Positions 1-6,857 of a stretch of DNA of 57,694 bases are shown one piece after another (positions within the stretch are counted from its first letter, which is position 1; each line of letters begins with the position of its first letter). This stretch comes from DASQTB01 sp035642095 (GTDB lineage Bacteria > Actinomycetota > UBA4738 > CALAEC01), in contig DASQTB010000104.1 in the NCBI GenBank assembly GCA_035642095.1, positions 1 to 57,694 on the forward strand, written 5' to 3'. Below the pieces are notes generated by a model. That model did no database searches. It saw only the letters and a program-made list of their open reading frames with translations, and was not told the origin of the DNA. The translations under genes and the position numbers were made by a program.

Positions 1-133
1 GGGCCTCTGCGGGCGCCCGAGCCGTGGCGGGCAGTCGAACGGCAGTGCCTTCCGGGTTCATGGGATTCCTCTCGTTTGAGTTTTTCCCCGATCCCGGCGG
101 GTCAAGCCTGCTGGATGGTGCTCGGGCGACGGG

Positions 134-544
134 CTAGGGCCGCTCCGTCCGCTTGGTCAGGCGCACGGTGGTCCCGGGTCGGCGCCGGGTTCCCTCTTCG
201 ATGACGACCTCTTCCGTCAGCGCCGCCATCAGCGGGATGCCGAAGCCTCCCGGCCCATCGACGGTCGGGAGCCGGACGCGGTTCCGGAACAGGCCCTGAT
301 CCCGAACCTCGATCTCGACCCGGTCCGGCCCAGGCCGCCATGCGATCTGCATGCTCGAGCTGCCGCTGTGAACGACGGCGTTGGCGCACGCCTCGGAGAC
401 GGCCAACACGAGGTCCTCGGTCGTCCGTTCGGGTAGCCGAGCGATCTGAGCCAGGCCGCGAACGTACTCGCGGATGTCCGCCAGAGACTCCGCCTCCGCG
501 GGGAAGGACCGCATCGACCCCGCTCGCTCGTCGGACCTATTCAC
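134..544 (-). CDS. RsbW-like anti-sigma factor / serine kinase (HATPase_c_2)
   Basis: This 136-aa protein has the GHKL ATPase fold used by RsbW/SpoIIAB anti-sigma kinases, which hold a sigma factor or phosphorylate a STAS antagonist. The N-box is intact (E51 and N55 in EACANAVVHS), as are the G1 region (D82-Q-G) and a glycine-rich G2 (GPGGFG near residues 98-102). It is therefore probably ATP-competent, unlike its two paralogues at 2558 and 3372. The first start is GTG at 544, overlapping the upstream STAS gene by 8 bp; ATG at 514 would remove ten residues and is an alternative. The STAS gene just upstream in the same operon is the natural phosphorylation partner. The cognate sigma factor is inferred from proximity only. 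Confidence 0.85.
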   Translation of the reverse strand: MNRSDERAGSMRSFPAEAESLADIREYVRGLAQIARLPERTTEDLVLAVSEACANAVVHSGSSSMQIAWRPGPDRVEIEVRDQGLFRNRVRLPTVDGPGGFGIPLMAALTEEVVIEEGTRRRPGTTVRLTKRTERP

Positions 545-845
545 GGATCTCCAGGTTCTCGATCCTGTCCAGTCCCATGACGTCGATCAGCCTCTTCACT
601 CCGGTTCCCGGCCGGCGGAGGACGATCCGCCCCCGGCCCTCGAGCCCCTGCAACGCCCGGATCAGCAGCTGGATCGCCGAGCTGTCGATGAACCGGAGCT
701 CCTCGACGTCCATGGTGATCTCCCCACCCTCGGCGACAAGCGGCTTCAGCGCGGCGTCGACCTCATTCACTCGGGCCAGGTCCAGCTCGCCCGTGAGGCG
801 GAGGCCCCGTGGCTGTTCGACGGCTTCGACCGTCAGGGCGACCAT
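537..845 (-). CDS. STAS-domain anti-sigma factor antagonist
   Basis: A 102-aa single STAS domain of the SpoIIAA/RsbV type. The phospho-acceptor loop reads FIDSSAIQLL with D54-S55-S56, so a serine is available for phosphorylation by an RsbW kinase. The ATG at 845 was chosen because it gives the standard STAS length; longer upstream reading would run into the divergent phosphatase gene. Its stop overlaps the start of the RsbW-like gene at 544, the classic antagonist-kinase pair. When unphosphorylated it would bind the anti-sigma factor and release sigma. It is transcribed divergently from the SpoIIE-type phosphatase at 939, which could be the enzyme that reactivates it. Confidence 0.85.
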   Translation of the reverse strand: MVALTVEAVEQPRGLRLTGELDLARVNEVDAALKPLVAEGGEITMDVEELRFIDSSAIQLLIRALQGLEGRGRIVLRRPGTGVKRLIDVMGLDRIENLEIRE

Positions 846-938
846 GCGGCGAATCTTACGCGAGGCCGGGTCTCGAGGAGCGGTATCCTCACGCCGAGGC
901 GACCAGTGCGACGGATCTCCCGACCCGACGGAGCGGAC

Positions 939-2561
939 GTGGTGCATCGGTTCGTGTACGGGCCGGGGACCCGGCGGATGCTCTTCGGCCTGGTGGTGGG
1001 CGCCGCGGGGCTCGCCCTGTTCCTCGTCCTCGGCTTCCAGACGGAGCTCACGGGCGCCGACGTCCGTCCCGGGATGGCCCTGACCATCCTGGCCGCAACG
1101 CTGGTCGGCGGGCTGTGGCCGGGGCTGGTGACCACCGTGGCCGCGTGGGTGCTCTACATCAGCCTGTTCGGCGTGCCGATGGGCGAGTTCCGCGTCGGCG
1201 CGGCCGAGGTCTTGATCCTGGCGGCGTTTCTGGCGGTGTCGCTGGTCGTGGCGTACCTCGCCGCCGCCAGCATCTCGGCCAAGCTCGGCCGGCAGCGGCT
1301 GGCGTTCCTGGCCGAGATCAACGACCTGTTGACGTCGTCGCTGGATTACGACCGGACCCTGGGGGAGGTGGCCCGTCAGGCCGTGCCGGAGCTGGCTGAC
1401 TGGTGCGCGATCCACGTGTTCGACGTGGCAGGGACCACGCTGCGGCTGGAAGTGGCTCATTCGGACCCCGACAAGGTGCGGGACGTCCGCGAGCTCTCGG
1501 AACGGTATTCGCCCGCGCTCAACGATCCGTCCCAGCCTCTCTCCCGCGTTCTCCTCAGCGGCGAGCCGATCCTCATCTCCCGCGTCTCTGACGAGCTGGT
1601 GAAGTCACTGGCTCGGGACGAGGACCATCTCGACCGGATCCGTTCCCTGGGGCTCCGCTCGGCGCTGATCGTGCCGCTCAAGGCCAGGGGGCGGACGTTT
1701 GGCGCCCTGACCATGGCCATGGCCGAGTCGGGCAGGCGGTACCGGAAGCCCGACCTCCAGTTCTTCCAGCAGCTGGCCCGGAGCGCCGCCACCTCTCTCG
1801 ACAACGCCCGCCTCTTCAGCGAGAGCACGACCGTGGCCCGTACGCTCCAGCAGAGCCTCCTTCCGGCCGACCTCCCGGAGATCCCGGGCGTCGAGGTGGC
1901 CGCCCGGTACCGGGCCGCGGCGGAGGGGACCATGGTGGGGGGCGACTTCTACGACCTCTTCGAGACCGGCCGGGGAGATTGGGTGATGGTCGTGGGCGAC
2001 GTCTGCGGCAAGGGGGCCGAAGCGGCCGCACTTACCGGCCTGGTGCGCCACACGATCCGGGCCGTCTCCGTTCGAGAAGCCAATCCAAGCAGGGTGCTGG
2101 AGCTGGTCAACCGGGAGATCCTTCGAGGCGAGGTGGACCGCTTCTGCACAGCCATGGTGGCCACCCTCCGGCCGGACGGGGAGCGGCTCCAGCTGAGGGT
2201 GTCCTGCGCGGGGCATCCCCCCCCGCTCGTCCTCCGGCCCCGCCGGACCGTGGAGGCCACCGACTGCGAAGGGACGCTGCTCGGCATCTTCGCCGATCCC
2301 GAACTCGTCGACAGAACGGTCGACCTTCGACCGGGCGATTCCGTCGTGCTGTACACCGATGGGGTGGTCGAGCGGTTCGAACGGGCCGGACGCGGGGGCG
2401 ACGCCCACCTGGTGTCCCTCCTGTGGGAGAGCGAGGATGAGGACGCGGCCGGGATCGCCGATCGCATCTACCGCGACGCGGCCATGAATGGCGAACGGAG
2501 CAAGGACGACCTGGCGGTCGTGGTCCTTCGAGTCCGGCCCGGCCAGGCCGTCTCGACCTAG
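939..2561 (+). CDS. Membrane GAF-SpoIIE (PP2C-type) serine phosphatase
   Basis: About 540 aa. The N-terminus has several hydrophobic segments of DUF4118-like sensor type (roughly residues 15-110). A GAF domain follows (about 130-290) and then a SpoIIE/PP2C catalytic domain beginning at QQSLLP. The metal-site motifs are present: GGDFYD, VVGDVCGKG, AGHPPPL and LYTDGVVE. Its expected role is to dephosphorylate STAS antagonists and so activate the SigB/F-type sigma factor in response to a membrane or cytoplasmic signal. The start is GTG at 939 or the adjacent GTG at 942, with GGAG at 930-933; ATG at 978 is a further candidate. Its stop overlaps the convergent gene at 2558 by four bases. Confidence 0.88.
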   Translation: MVHRFVYGPGTRRMLFGLVVGAAGLALFLVLGFQTELTGADVRPGMALTILAATLVGGLWPGLVTTVAAWVLYISLFGVPMGEFRVGAAEVLILAAFLAVSLVVAYLAAASISAKLGRQRLAFLAEINDLLTSSLDYDRTLGEVARQAVPELADWCAIHVFDVAGTTLRLEVAHSDPDKVRDVRELSERYSPALNDPSQPLSRVLLSGEPILISRVSDELVKSLARDEDHLDRIRSLGLRSALIVPLKARGRTFGALTMAMAESGRRYRKPDLQFFQQLARSAATSLDNARLFSESTTVARTLQQSLLPADLPEIPGVEVAARYRAAAEGTMVGGDFYDLFETGRGDWVMVVGDVCGKGAEAAALTGLVRHTIRAVSVREANPSRVLELVNREILRGEVDRFCTAMVATLRPDGERLQLRVSCAGHPPPLVLRPRRTVEATDCEGTLLGIFADPELVDRTVDLRPGDSVVLYTDGVVERFERAGRGGDAHLVSLLWESEDEDAAGIADRIYRDAAMNGERSKDDLAVVVLRVRPGQAVST

Positions 2562-2980
2562 GCGCCGGCTTTCACCGAGAACCGGACGGCCGGCGTTCCC
2601 TGTGCCGTGTCCACGACGTCAGCGTCGTCGAACAGGGCGGTGATCAACTCCAGATTCAGCCCGACCGCCAACTCCTGTGGAGTCGGTGTGGACGTGAGGT
2701 CGCCGGCGGTCCCGGGCGGCGTGGCCCCCTGCGCCACCTCGAACGCGAGCCGTCCATCGGCCCGCTCGGCCTTCACCGAGAGCGGCTGGCCTTCGGCCGT
2801 GGCCAGGGCCCGGGCGCAGGCCTCGCCGATGGCCACCTTGAGGTCGTCGAGGGACTCCTCCTCCACCCCGACCTGGACGGCGATCGTGGTGGCGAACAGG
2901 CGGGCCGCCGAGACGTACGCCGGATCGGGGGGCAGCTCCAGGGTAAACCGCTCCCCCGGCGAAGGCCCTGCCGCGGTCAC
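2558..2980 (-). CDS. RsbW-like ATPase-fold protein lacking the N-box Asn
   Basis: A 140-aa protein with the overall RsbW/HATPase_c_2 pattern, starting at GTG 2980 with a GTGA overlap on the upstream STAS gene. The helix that normally carries the N-box reads GEACARALA, so the Mg-coordinating Asn is replaced by Arg. A clear DxGxG G1 box and a glycine-rich lid are also missing. By family knowledge this should abolish or strongly weaken kinase activity. It may act as a binding-only anti-sigma or decoy for the STAS protein encoded just before it. The fold assignment is fairly secure from the helical pattern and the context; the biochemical role is inference. Confidence 0.72.
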   Translation of the reverse strand: MTAAGPSPGERFTLELPPDPAYVSAARLFATTIAVQVGVEEESLDDLKVAIGEACARALATAEGQPLSVKAERADGRLAFEVAQGATPPGTAGDLTSTPTPQELAVGLNLELITALFDDADVVDTAQGTPAVRFSVKAGA

Positions 2981-3321
2981 GGCCCGGCAGTGGCCTCGGC
3001 GACCGTGTCGTGGATCGGGAACACCCGGTCGAGCCCGGTGATCGACAGGACCTTCCGAACCGGATCCCGGGGGGCGGCCAGGGCCAGGTCGCCGCCGGCC
3101 TCCCTGCATCGCTTGAGGCCGCTGATCAAGACGCCCAGCGCGGTGGAGTCCAGGAACTCGACCCCTTCGAGATCGACCACGATCCTCGGCCGGCCCCCGC
3201 CGGCCAGCCCCCCCAGCTGCTCCTTGAGTCGCGGGGCCGTGTAGAGGTCGACCTCCCCTCGCGCCTCGACGACCGTCCAGTCGCCGGCCTCCTTGGTATC
3301 GAGTGTCAGATTCTCGGTCAT
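2977..3321 (-). CDS. STAS-domain anti-anti-sigma factor
   Basis: A 114-aa STAS domain protein starting at ATG 3321. The conserved loop reads FLDSTALGVL, so threonine sits where the phosphorylated serine usually is, which is still a plausible acceptor. The flanking hydrophobic strands and the C-terminal helix after ITGLDRVF match the RsbV/SpoIIAA family. It is the first gene of a two-gene unit: its stop overlaps the GTG of the degenerate RsbW-like gene (GTGA), implying coupled synthesis of a 1:1 pair. It diverges from the anti-sigma/sigma pair starting at 3372, so the 50-bp gap probably holds promoters for both. Confidence 0.87.
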   Translation of the reverse strand: MTENLTLDTKEAGDWTVVEARGEVDLYTAPRLKEQLGGLAGGGRPRIVVDLEGVEFLDSTALGVLISGLKRCREAGGDLALAAPRDPVRKVLSITGLDRVFPIHDTVAEATAGP

Positions 3322-3371
3322 TGTGGGCTCCTCGTGGCTTCGCTCGGGGCCGCTAGTATAGGCGACCGCCC

Positions 3372-3761
3372 TTGGACGCCGACACCGCCGTCATCGTCAC
3401 CGTCCCGTCGCGGCCCGAGTACGTCCGGGTGCTCCGCGCCGTGGCCCGGGCGGTGGCCGCCCGGCTCGACTTCACCTACGACCGGATCGAGGATCTGCAC
3501 CTCGTGGTCGACGAGGCCTCTGCCGCCGTGCTGGCCCTGCCGGCGGTGGCCACCATGCTCACGATGCGACTCACCCCGAGCCGAGATCACGTCGTCGTCT
3601 TCGTCTGTTCCGACGCCGACGTGGACGCTCAGGGCTGGCCTCCCCCGCACGTCCAGGAGTCGCTGTCATGGCAGGTCCTGTCGGCCCTGGCCGACGTGGC
3701 CTCGTTCGAGCTGACCGAGGATGGTCCCTCGGTGCGGGTCGGGTTCCGGGGAGTTCCGTGA
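3372..3761 (+). CDS. Anti-sigma regulatory factor (ATPase-fold, N-box lost)
   Basis: A 129-aa protein resembling the short anti-sigma regulators that precede SigB/SigF genes in Actinobacteria. Helix 1 carries the E of the N-box (VVDEASAAV), but the usual Asn four residues later is Ala, and no glycine-rich ATP lid is visible. The start is TTG at 3372; no better start gives the complete first strand. Its stop overlaps the sigma gene start by 4 bp (GTGA), so it is most likely the cognate anti-sigma factor made in step with its sigma. Loss of ATP-binding residues suggests release by partner binding rather than by kinase chemistry; that is inference. Confidence 0.7.
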   Translation: MDADTAVIVTVPSRPEYVRVLRAVARAVAARLDFTYDRIEDLHLVVDEASAAVLALPAVATMLTMRLTPSRDHVVVFVCSDADVDAQGWPPPHVQESLSWQVLSALADVASFELTEDGPSVRVGFRGVP

Positions 3762-4522
3762 CGACCGAAGAGCAGGCGGAGGACCGTCAGTCGGGGTCGC
3801 CGGAATCGGAGGAGGCGGCGCGTCTGTTCGCCAGCCTGCCCGATCCGAACGCGCGGGACGAGCTGTCTCGGCTGTTCCAACCGCTGGCTGAGTACCTGGC
3901 CCGCCGGTTCTATGGACGGGGGGAGCCGCTGGAGGACCTGATGCAGGTGGCCAACCTGGGCCTCCTCAAGGCCATCGACCGGTTCGATCTGTCGCGGGGC
4001 GTCAAGTTCTCGACGTACGCCACGGCCACCATCGTCGGCGAGCTGAAGCGGCACTTCCGCGACAAGGGGTGGGCCCTCCGGGTCCCCCGTCGCCTCCAGG
4101 AGGCCGGGATGAAGGTGGGTCGATCGGTCACCGAGATGTACCAAGACCTGGGGCGGGCGCCGACCGTGGCCGAGATCGGTGCGCGCACCGGTCTCTCCGA
4201 GGACGAGGTCTTGGAGGCGATGGAGACCGCGCACGCCTACACGACGGCGTCGCTCGACGCGCCCACGGACGAGGAGGGAACGACCTCGCTGGACAAGCTG
4301 GGCGGCGAGGAGGAGACGTTCGAGCTCCTCGAGGGATGGACCAGCGTGGCCCCGGCCATCCGGCAGCTCCCTATCAGAGAGCGAACGATCCTGTACCTGC
4401 GCTTCTTCCGCGGGTTGACCCAGACCCAGATCGCGGACCATATGGGCATATCCCAGATGCACGTCTCCAGGCTCCTGTCCCGGACGCTCCGGGACCTTCG
4501 CCAGCGCGTCGGCGAGCGCTGA
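3758..4522 (+). CDS. RNA polymerase sigma factor, SigB/SigF/SigG family
   Basis: A 254-aa sigma-70 group 3 protein. Region 2 spans roughly residues 38-108 and includes LMQVANLGLLKAIDRFD and the GVKFSTYATATIVGELKRHFRD promoter-melting segment. Region 3 is at about 110-185. Region 4 carries the recognition helix-turn-helix LTQTQIADHMGISQMHVSRL. Arrangement and length match SigB/SigF general-stress and sporulation sigma factors. The GTG at 3758 overlaps the stop of the upstream anti-sigma gene. The surrounding STAS, RsbW-like and SpoIIE genes are its expected partner-switching controls. Its target promoters cannot be assigned from this window. Confidence 0.93.
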   Translation: MTTEEQAEDRQSGSPESEEAARLFASLPDPNARDELSRLFQPLAEYLARRFYGRGEPLEDLMQVANLGLLKAIDRFDLSRGVKFSTYATATIVGELKRHFRDKGWALRVPRRLQEAGMKVGRSVTEMYQDLGRAPTVAEIGARTGLSEDEVLEAMETAHAYTTASLDAPTDEEGTTSLDKLGGEEETFELLEGWTSVAPAIRQLPIRERTILYLRFFRGLTQTQIADHMGISQMHVSRLLSRTLRDLRQRVGER

Positions 4523-4595
4523 TCCCAGGTTTACGGGCTTCACCGGCGGGAACAACCGAGGGAAGCAAAAGACGAGGAAACAGGAGGGACCTATC

Positions 4596-4766
4596 GTGAC
4601 CGAGCCACACACACATGGTGACCCCTACCACCATGAGGAGCCGCCCCCCCGCGAACCGGGCTCGTCGTGGACCGGCTACGCCGTTGTCAAGTATGGCTTC
4701 ATCCTGCTGATCACGATCGTGGTGCTGTACTTCATCGCCCGGTACCTCATCCCGCTGTTCGACTGA
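4596..4766 (+). CDS. Small single-pass membrane protein (56 aa)
   Basis: GTG at 4596 follows a strong AGGAGGGA (4582-4589) at 6 nt. The reading frame runs to TGA at 4764. The N-terminal half is His/Pro/acidic (VTEPHTHGDPYHHEEPPP), followed by one clear transmembrane helix around residues 33-54 (FILLITIVVLYFIARYLIPLF). It lies 73 bp after the sigma gene in the same direction and may be co-transcribed. Its last 20 bp overlap the convergent phosphatase gene. No family is recognised. A His-rich head on a short membrane anchor would suit a metal-sensing or scaffold role, but that is speculation. Confidence 0.7.
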   Translation: MTEPHTHGDPYHHEEPPPREPGSSWTGYAVVKYGFILLITIVVLYFIARYLIPLFD

Positions 4767-5967
4767 GCTCGCCGGGCCCGCTCCACCGAACCGCCACCAG
4801 CGTGGCATCGTCCCGAAGGATGTTCCGGACGTGGTCGGTGACCTCGCCCAGGATCTGCCGGACCATGACCAGAAGCGCCACCTCACGGTCACCGTGGCGA
4901 CCGGCCATGTCCAGGAACCGCGCCATCCCGAACTCATCCCCCCCGTTCGGCCGGGCCTCGAAGACGCCGTCCGAGTAGAACAGGACGATGTCACCGGGTT
5001 GGAGCGAGACCCGTATCGCGTCGGCCGGCTGGGTTTCCAACCCGAACGGGAGGCAGGGGGCCGCTCCCTCGATCAAGGAAGCCGTGTGGTCCCGGATGAG
5101 GAGTGGCGGCGGATGGCCGGCGTTCAGCCAGACGAGCTCCCCGGTGGTCAGGTCGAGGCGACATAGGTGCCCGGTGACGAAGGCCTCTCCCTCGACGTGC
5201 GTCCGAACGGCCTCGTCGATGTCTCCGGCCACCCCGGCGAGCTCCTCCAGCCGGCGGCGGCCGAAGCGGTACGCCCCGACCGCGAGCGTGGTCAGGAGCG
5301 TCGCCCTGAGCCCGTGGCCCATGGCGTCGAACACGCCGATCTCGACCGTCTCCTCGTTCGCGGCGAAGTCGAACGCATCGCCACCGATGTCGTAGGCGGG
5401 CTCGACCCGTCCGGCCACCTCGACCAGCGGGTCCTGGTACGTGGGGAGGGGGAGGAGGTCCCATTGCATGGCCGCCGCCAGGCGCAGGTGCTCGGCCCCC
5501 CGGGCGATCTCGAACACGTCGCTGTGGCGGCGCGCTCCCAACACGGCGGATCCGACGGCCAGGGCGATCGCCGCAGCGAGCTCCGGGGCGATGGTCGCCC
5601 CTTCCTCGATGGGGAGCGCCAGCACCCCGACGCTCTCGCTTCGCCGGAACACCGGCACCCACAACACCGGGCCGTCGTCGTTGTCGACAACGGCCTGGTC
5701 CCGGGTGAGATACACCCGTCCGGGCAGCGATCCTCGGATCGAGAGCTCGCTCTCCGGCGGGGCCGGGCCTGACTGGATCGGCACAGCGCGGAGGCGATCT
5801 TCGCTGAAGTCCGCCACGTACAGCCACAGGCCTCGGAGGGGCAGGCGACCGGCGAGGGAGAGATAGCTCACCTCGACCATCCGGGCCGCCGGGGCACCGT
5901 CGAGGGCCAGCATGAGCTCGGCGAGGATCTCGTCGTGGTCCGCCACGGGTCCCGCCATCCTAGTCAC
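4747..5967 (-). CDS. SpoIIE-type PP2C phosphatase coupled to the hut operon
   Basis: A 406-aa soluble protein. A GAF-like N-terminal half (about residues 20-190) is followed by a SpoIIE phosphatase domain with IGGDAFDF, GVFDAMGHG, AGHPPPL and FYSDGVFEA motifs, so the metal-binding aspartates are intact. The start is GTG 5967, overlapping the hutG stop by 4 bp (GTGA); ATG at 5958 is an alternative. It is the last gene of a hutH-hutU-hutG unit, so its synthesis should follow histidine catabolism. The substrate is presumably a phosphorylated STAS protein, possibly one of those encoded at 537 or 2977. No membrane segment is visible. Confidence 0.85.
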   Translation of the reverse strand: MTRMAGPVADHDEILAELMLALDGAPAARMVEVSYLSLAGRLPLRGLWLYVADFSEDRLRAVPIQSGPAPPESELSIRGSLPGRVYLTRDQAVVDNDDGPVLWVPVFRRSESVGVLALPIEEGATIAPELAAAIALAVGSAVLGARRHSDVFEIARGAEHLRLAAAMQWDLLPLPTYQDPLVEVAGRVEPAYDIGGDAFDFAANEETVEIGVFDAMGHGLRATLLTTLAVGAYRFGRRRLEELAGVAGDIDEAVRTHVEGEAFVTGHLCRLDLTTGELVWLNAGHPPPLLIRDHTASLIEGAAPCLPFGLETQPADAIRVSLQPGDIVLFYSDGVFEARPNGGDEFGMARFLDMAGRHGDREVALLVMVRQILGEVTDHVRNILRDDATLVAVRWSGPGELSRTAG

Positions 5968-6857
5968 GAAGGAGAACGTGAGGCGACCCCCGTGGCGAAG
6001 GCCAGGAGGAACGACGCGGCGGCCAGAACCGTCACGTCGCCGACATCCCTCGTGGGATCGATCTCCACGATGTCCATCGCCCGGACCTTGGGGTGCGATC
6101 CGCACCGGCGGGCGGCCGCCTGGACCTCCGCCGGATGGAGCCCGCCGGGACGGGACCCCGGGCAGGCCGGGGCGAAGGCCCGGTCGAGGACGTCGACGTC
6201 GAGGTCCACGTAGATGGCCTGACACCGCCGGGACAGGTCGTCCAGGGCCCGGCCGACGACGGCCTCGCTGCCGCGAGCGCGGACCTGGTCGGCGGTCACC
6301 ACGCCGATCCCGGCGTCGCGGGCCACTCCCACGGAAGGGCCGGGGTTGGCCAGCGGCTGCACCCCGATCTGGACCACGTTGGCTCCGGGCAGGCCGTCCT
6401 CGAGCAGGGCGCGGATCGGGTTGCCGTTGGTCAGGCCGCCGTCGAGGGGCCGGAGGTCGTGGTGCGCGTCGATGGTCAGAAGCCCGACCCGAGCGAGGTC
6501 GGCAGGGGGAGGAGTCATCGCATGGACCCCGGGACGGGTGATGCTGTTGTCGCCGCCGAGGACGACAACCGTACGGTTCGGCTCGGCTCGTCCGCCCTGA
6601 CCCTCGGTCGCCAGGGCGACGGTTCGACGGATCCAATCGAACGCGTCCTCGGGAGTCATCGAGGCGATCTCATCCCTCGGTCCTGGGTCTTCGATCCAGA
6701 CCCCGAGTTCCATCAGCCGGCCCGGCTCGTCGGGGCCGTGGGCCACGAATGCGTCGAGCGCCTCGAGGATCGCTTGGGGAGCGAGATCGAACCGCCCGCC
6801 CGAGATCGACCCGCGCCGCATCGGCACCGTGACCGGGACGACGGTCGGGCGAGTCAC
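5964..6857 (-). CDS. hutG: Formimidoylglutamase, arginase/ureohydrolase family
   Basis: A 297-aa ureohydrolase-fold enzyme expected to hydrolyse N-formimino-L-glutamate to glutamate and formamide, the last step of this histidine pathway variant. Metal-site motifs are DAHHDLRP and DLDVDVLD, with a C-terminal DIVEIDP. The first ligand motif reads GGDNSIT instead of GGDHS, so Asn replaces the usual His manganese ligand. I recall that formiminoglutamases can carry Asn here, which would favour HutG over agmatinase, but I cannot check this. The start is GTG 6857, in a GTGA overlap with hutU. The function rests on family motifs plus hut context. Confidence 0.85.
   Translation of the reverse strand: MTRPTVVPVTVPMRRGSISGGRFDLAPQAILEALDAFVAHGPDEPGRLMELGVWIEDPGPRDEIASMTPEDAFDWIRRTVALATEGQGGRAEPNRTVVVLGGDNSITRPGVHAMTPPPADLARVGLLTIDAHHDLRPLDGGLTNGNPIRALLEDGLPGANVVQIGVQPLANPGPSVGVARDAGIGVVTADQVRARGSEAVVGRALDDLSRRCQAIYVDLDVDVLDRAFAPACPGSRPGGLHPAEVQAAARRCGSHPKVRAMDIVEIDPTRDVGDVTVLAAASFLLAFATGVASRSPS

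Noticed and set aside
1..133. Any gene or signal in the first 133 bases
   Set aside because: No frame of useful length and no clear terminator or promoter could be recognised. It probably belongs to the region upstream of the next gene beyond the window.
474..938. Upstream extension of the phosphatase at 939 to an in-frame ATG at 474
   Set aside because: It would overlap two genes on the other strand (STAS and RsbW) across their full length, and its extra sequence has no membrane or GAF-like pattern. GTG 939 has a GGAG site.
3351..3361. TAGTATAG as a -10 for the anti-sigma/sigma pair
   Set aside because: It is close to the start codon and has no convincing -35 at the right distance, so I did not list it as a promoter.
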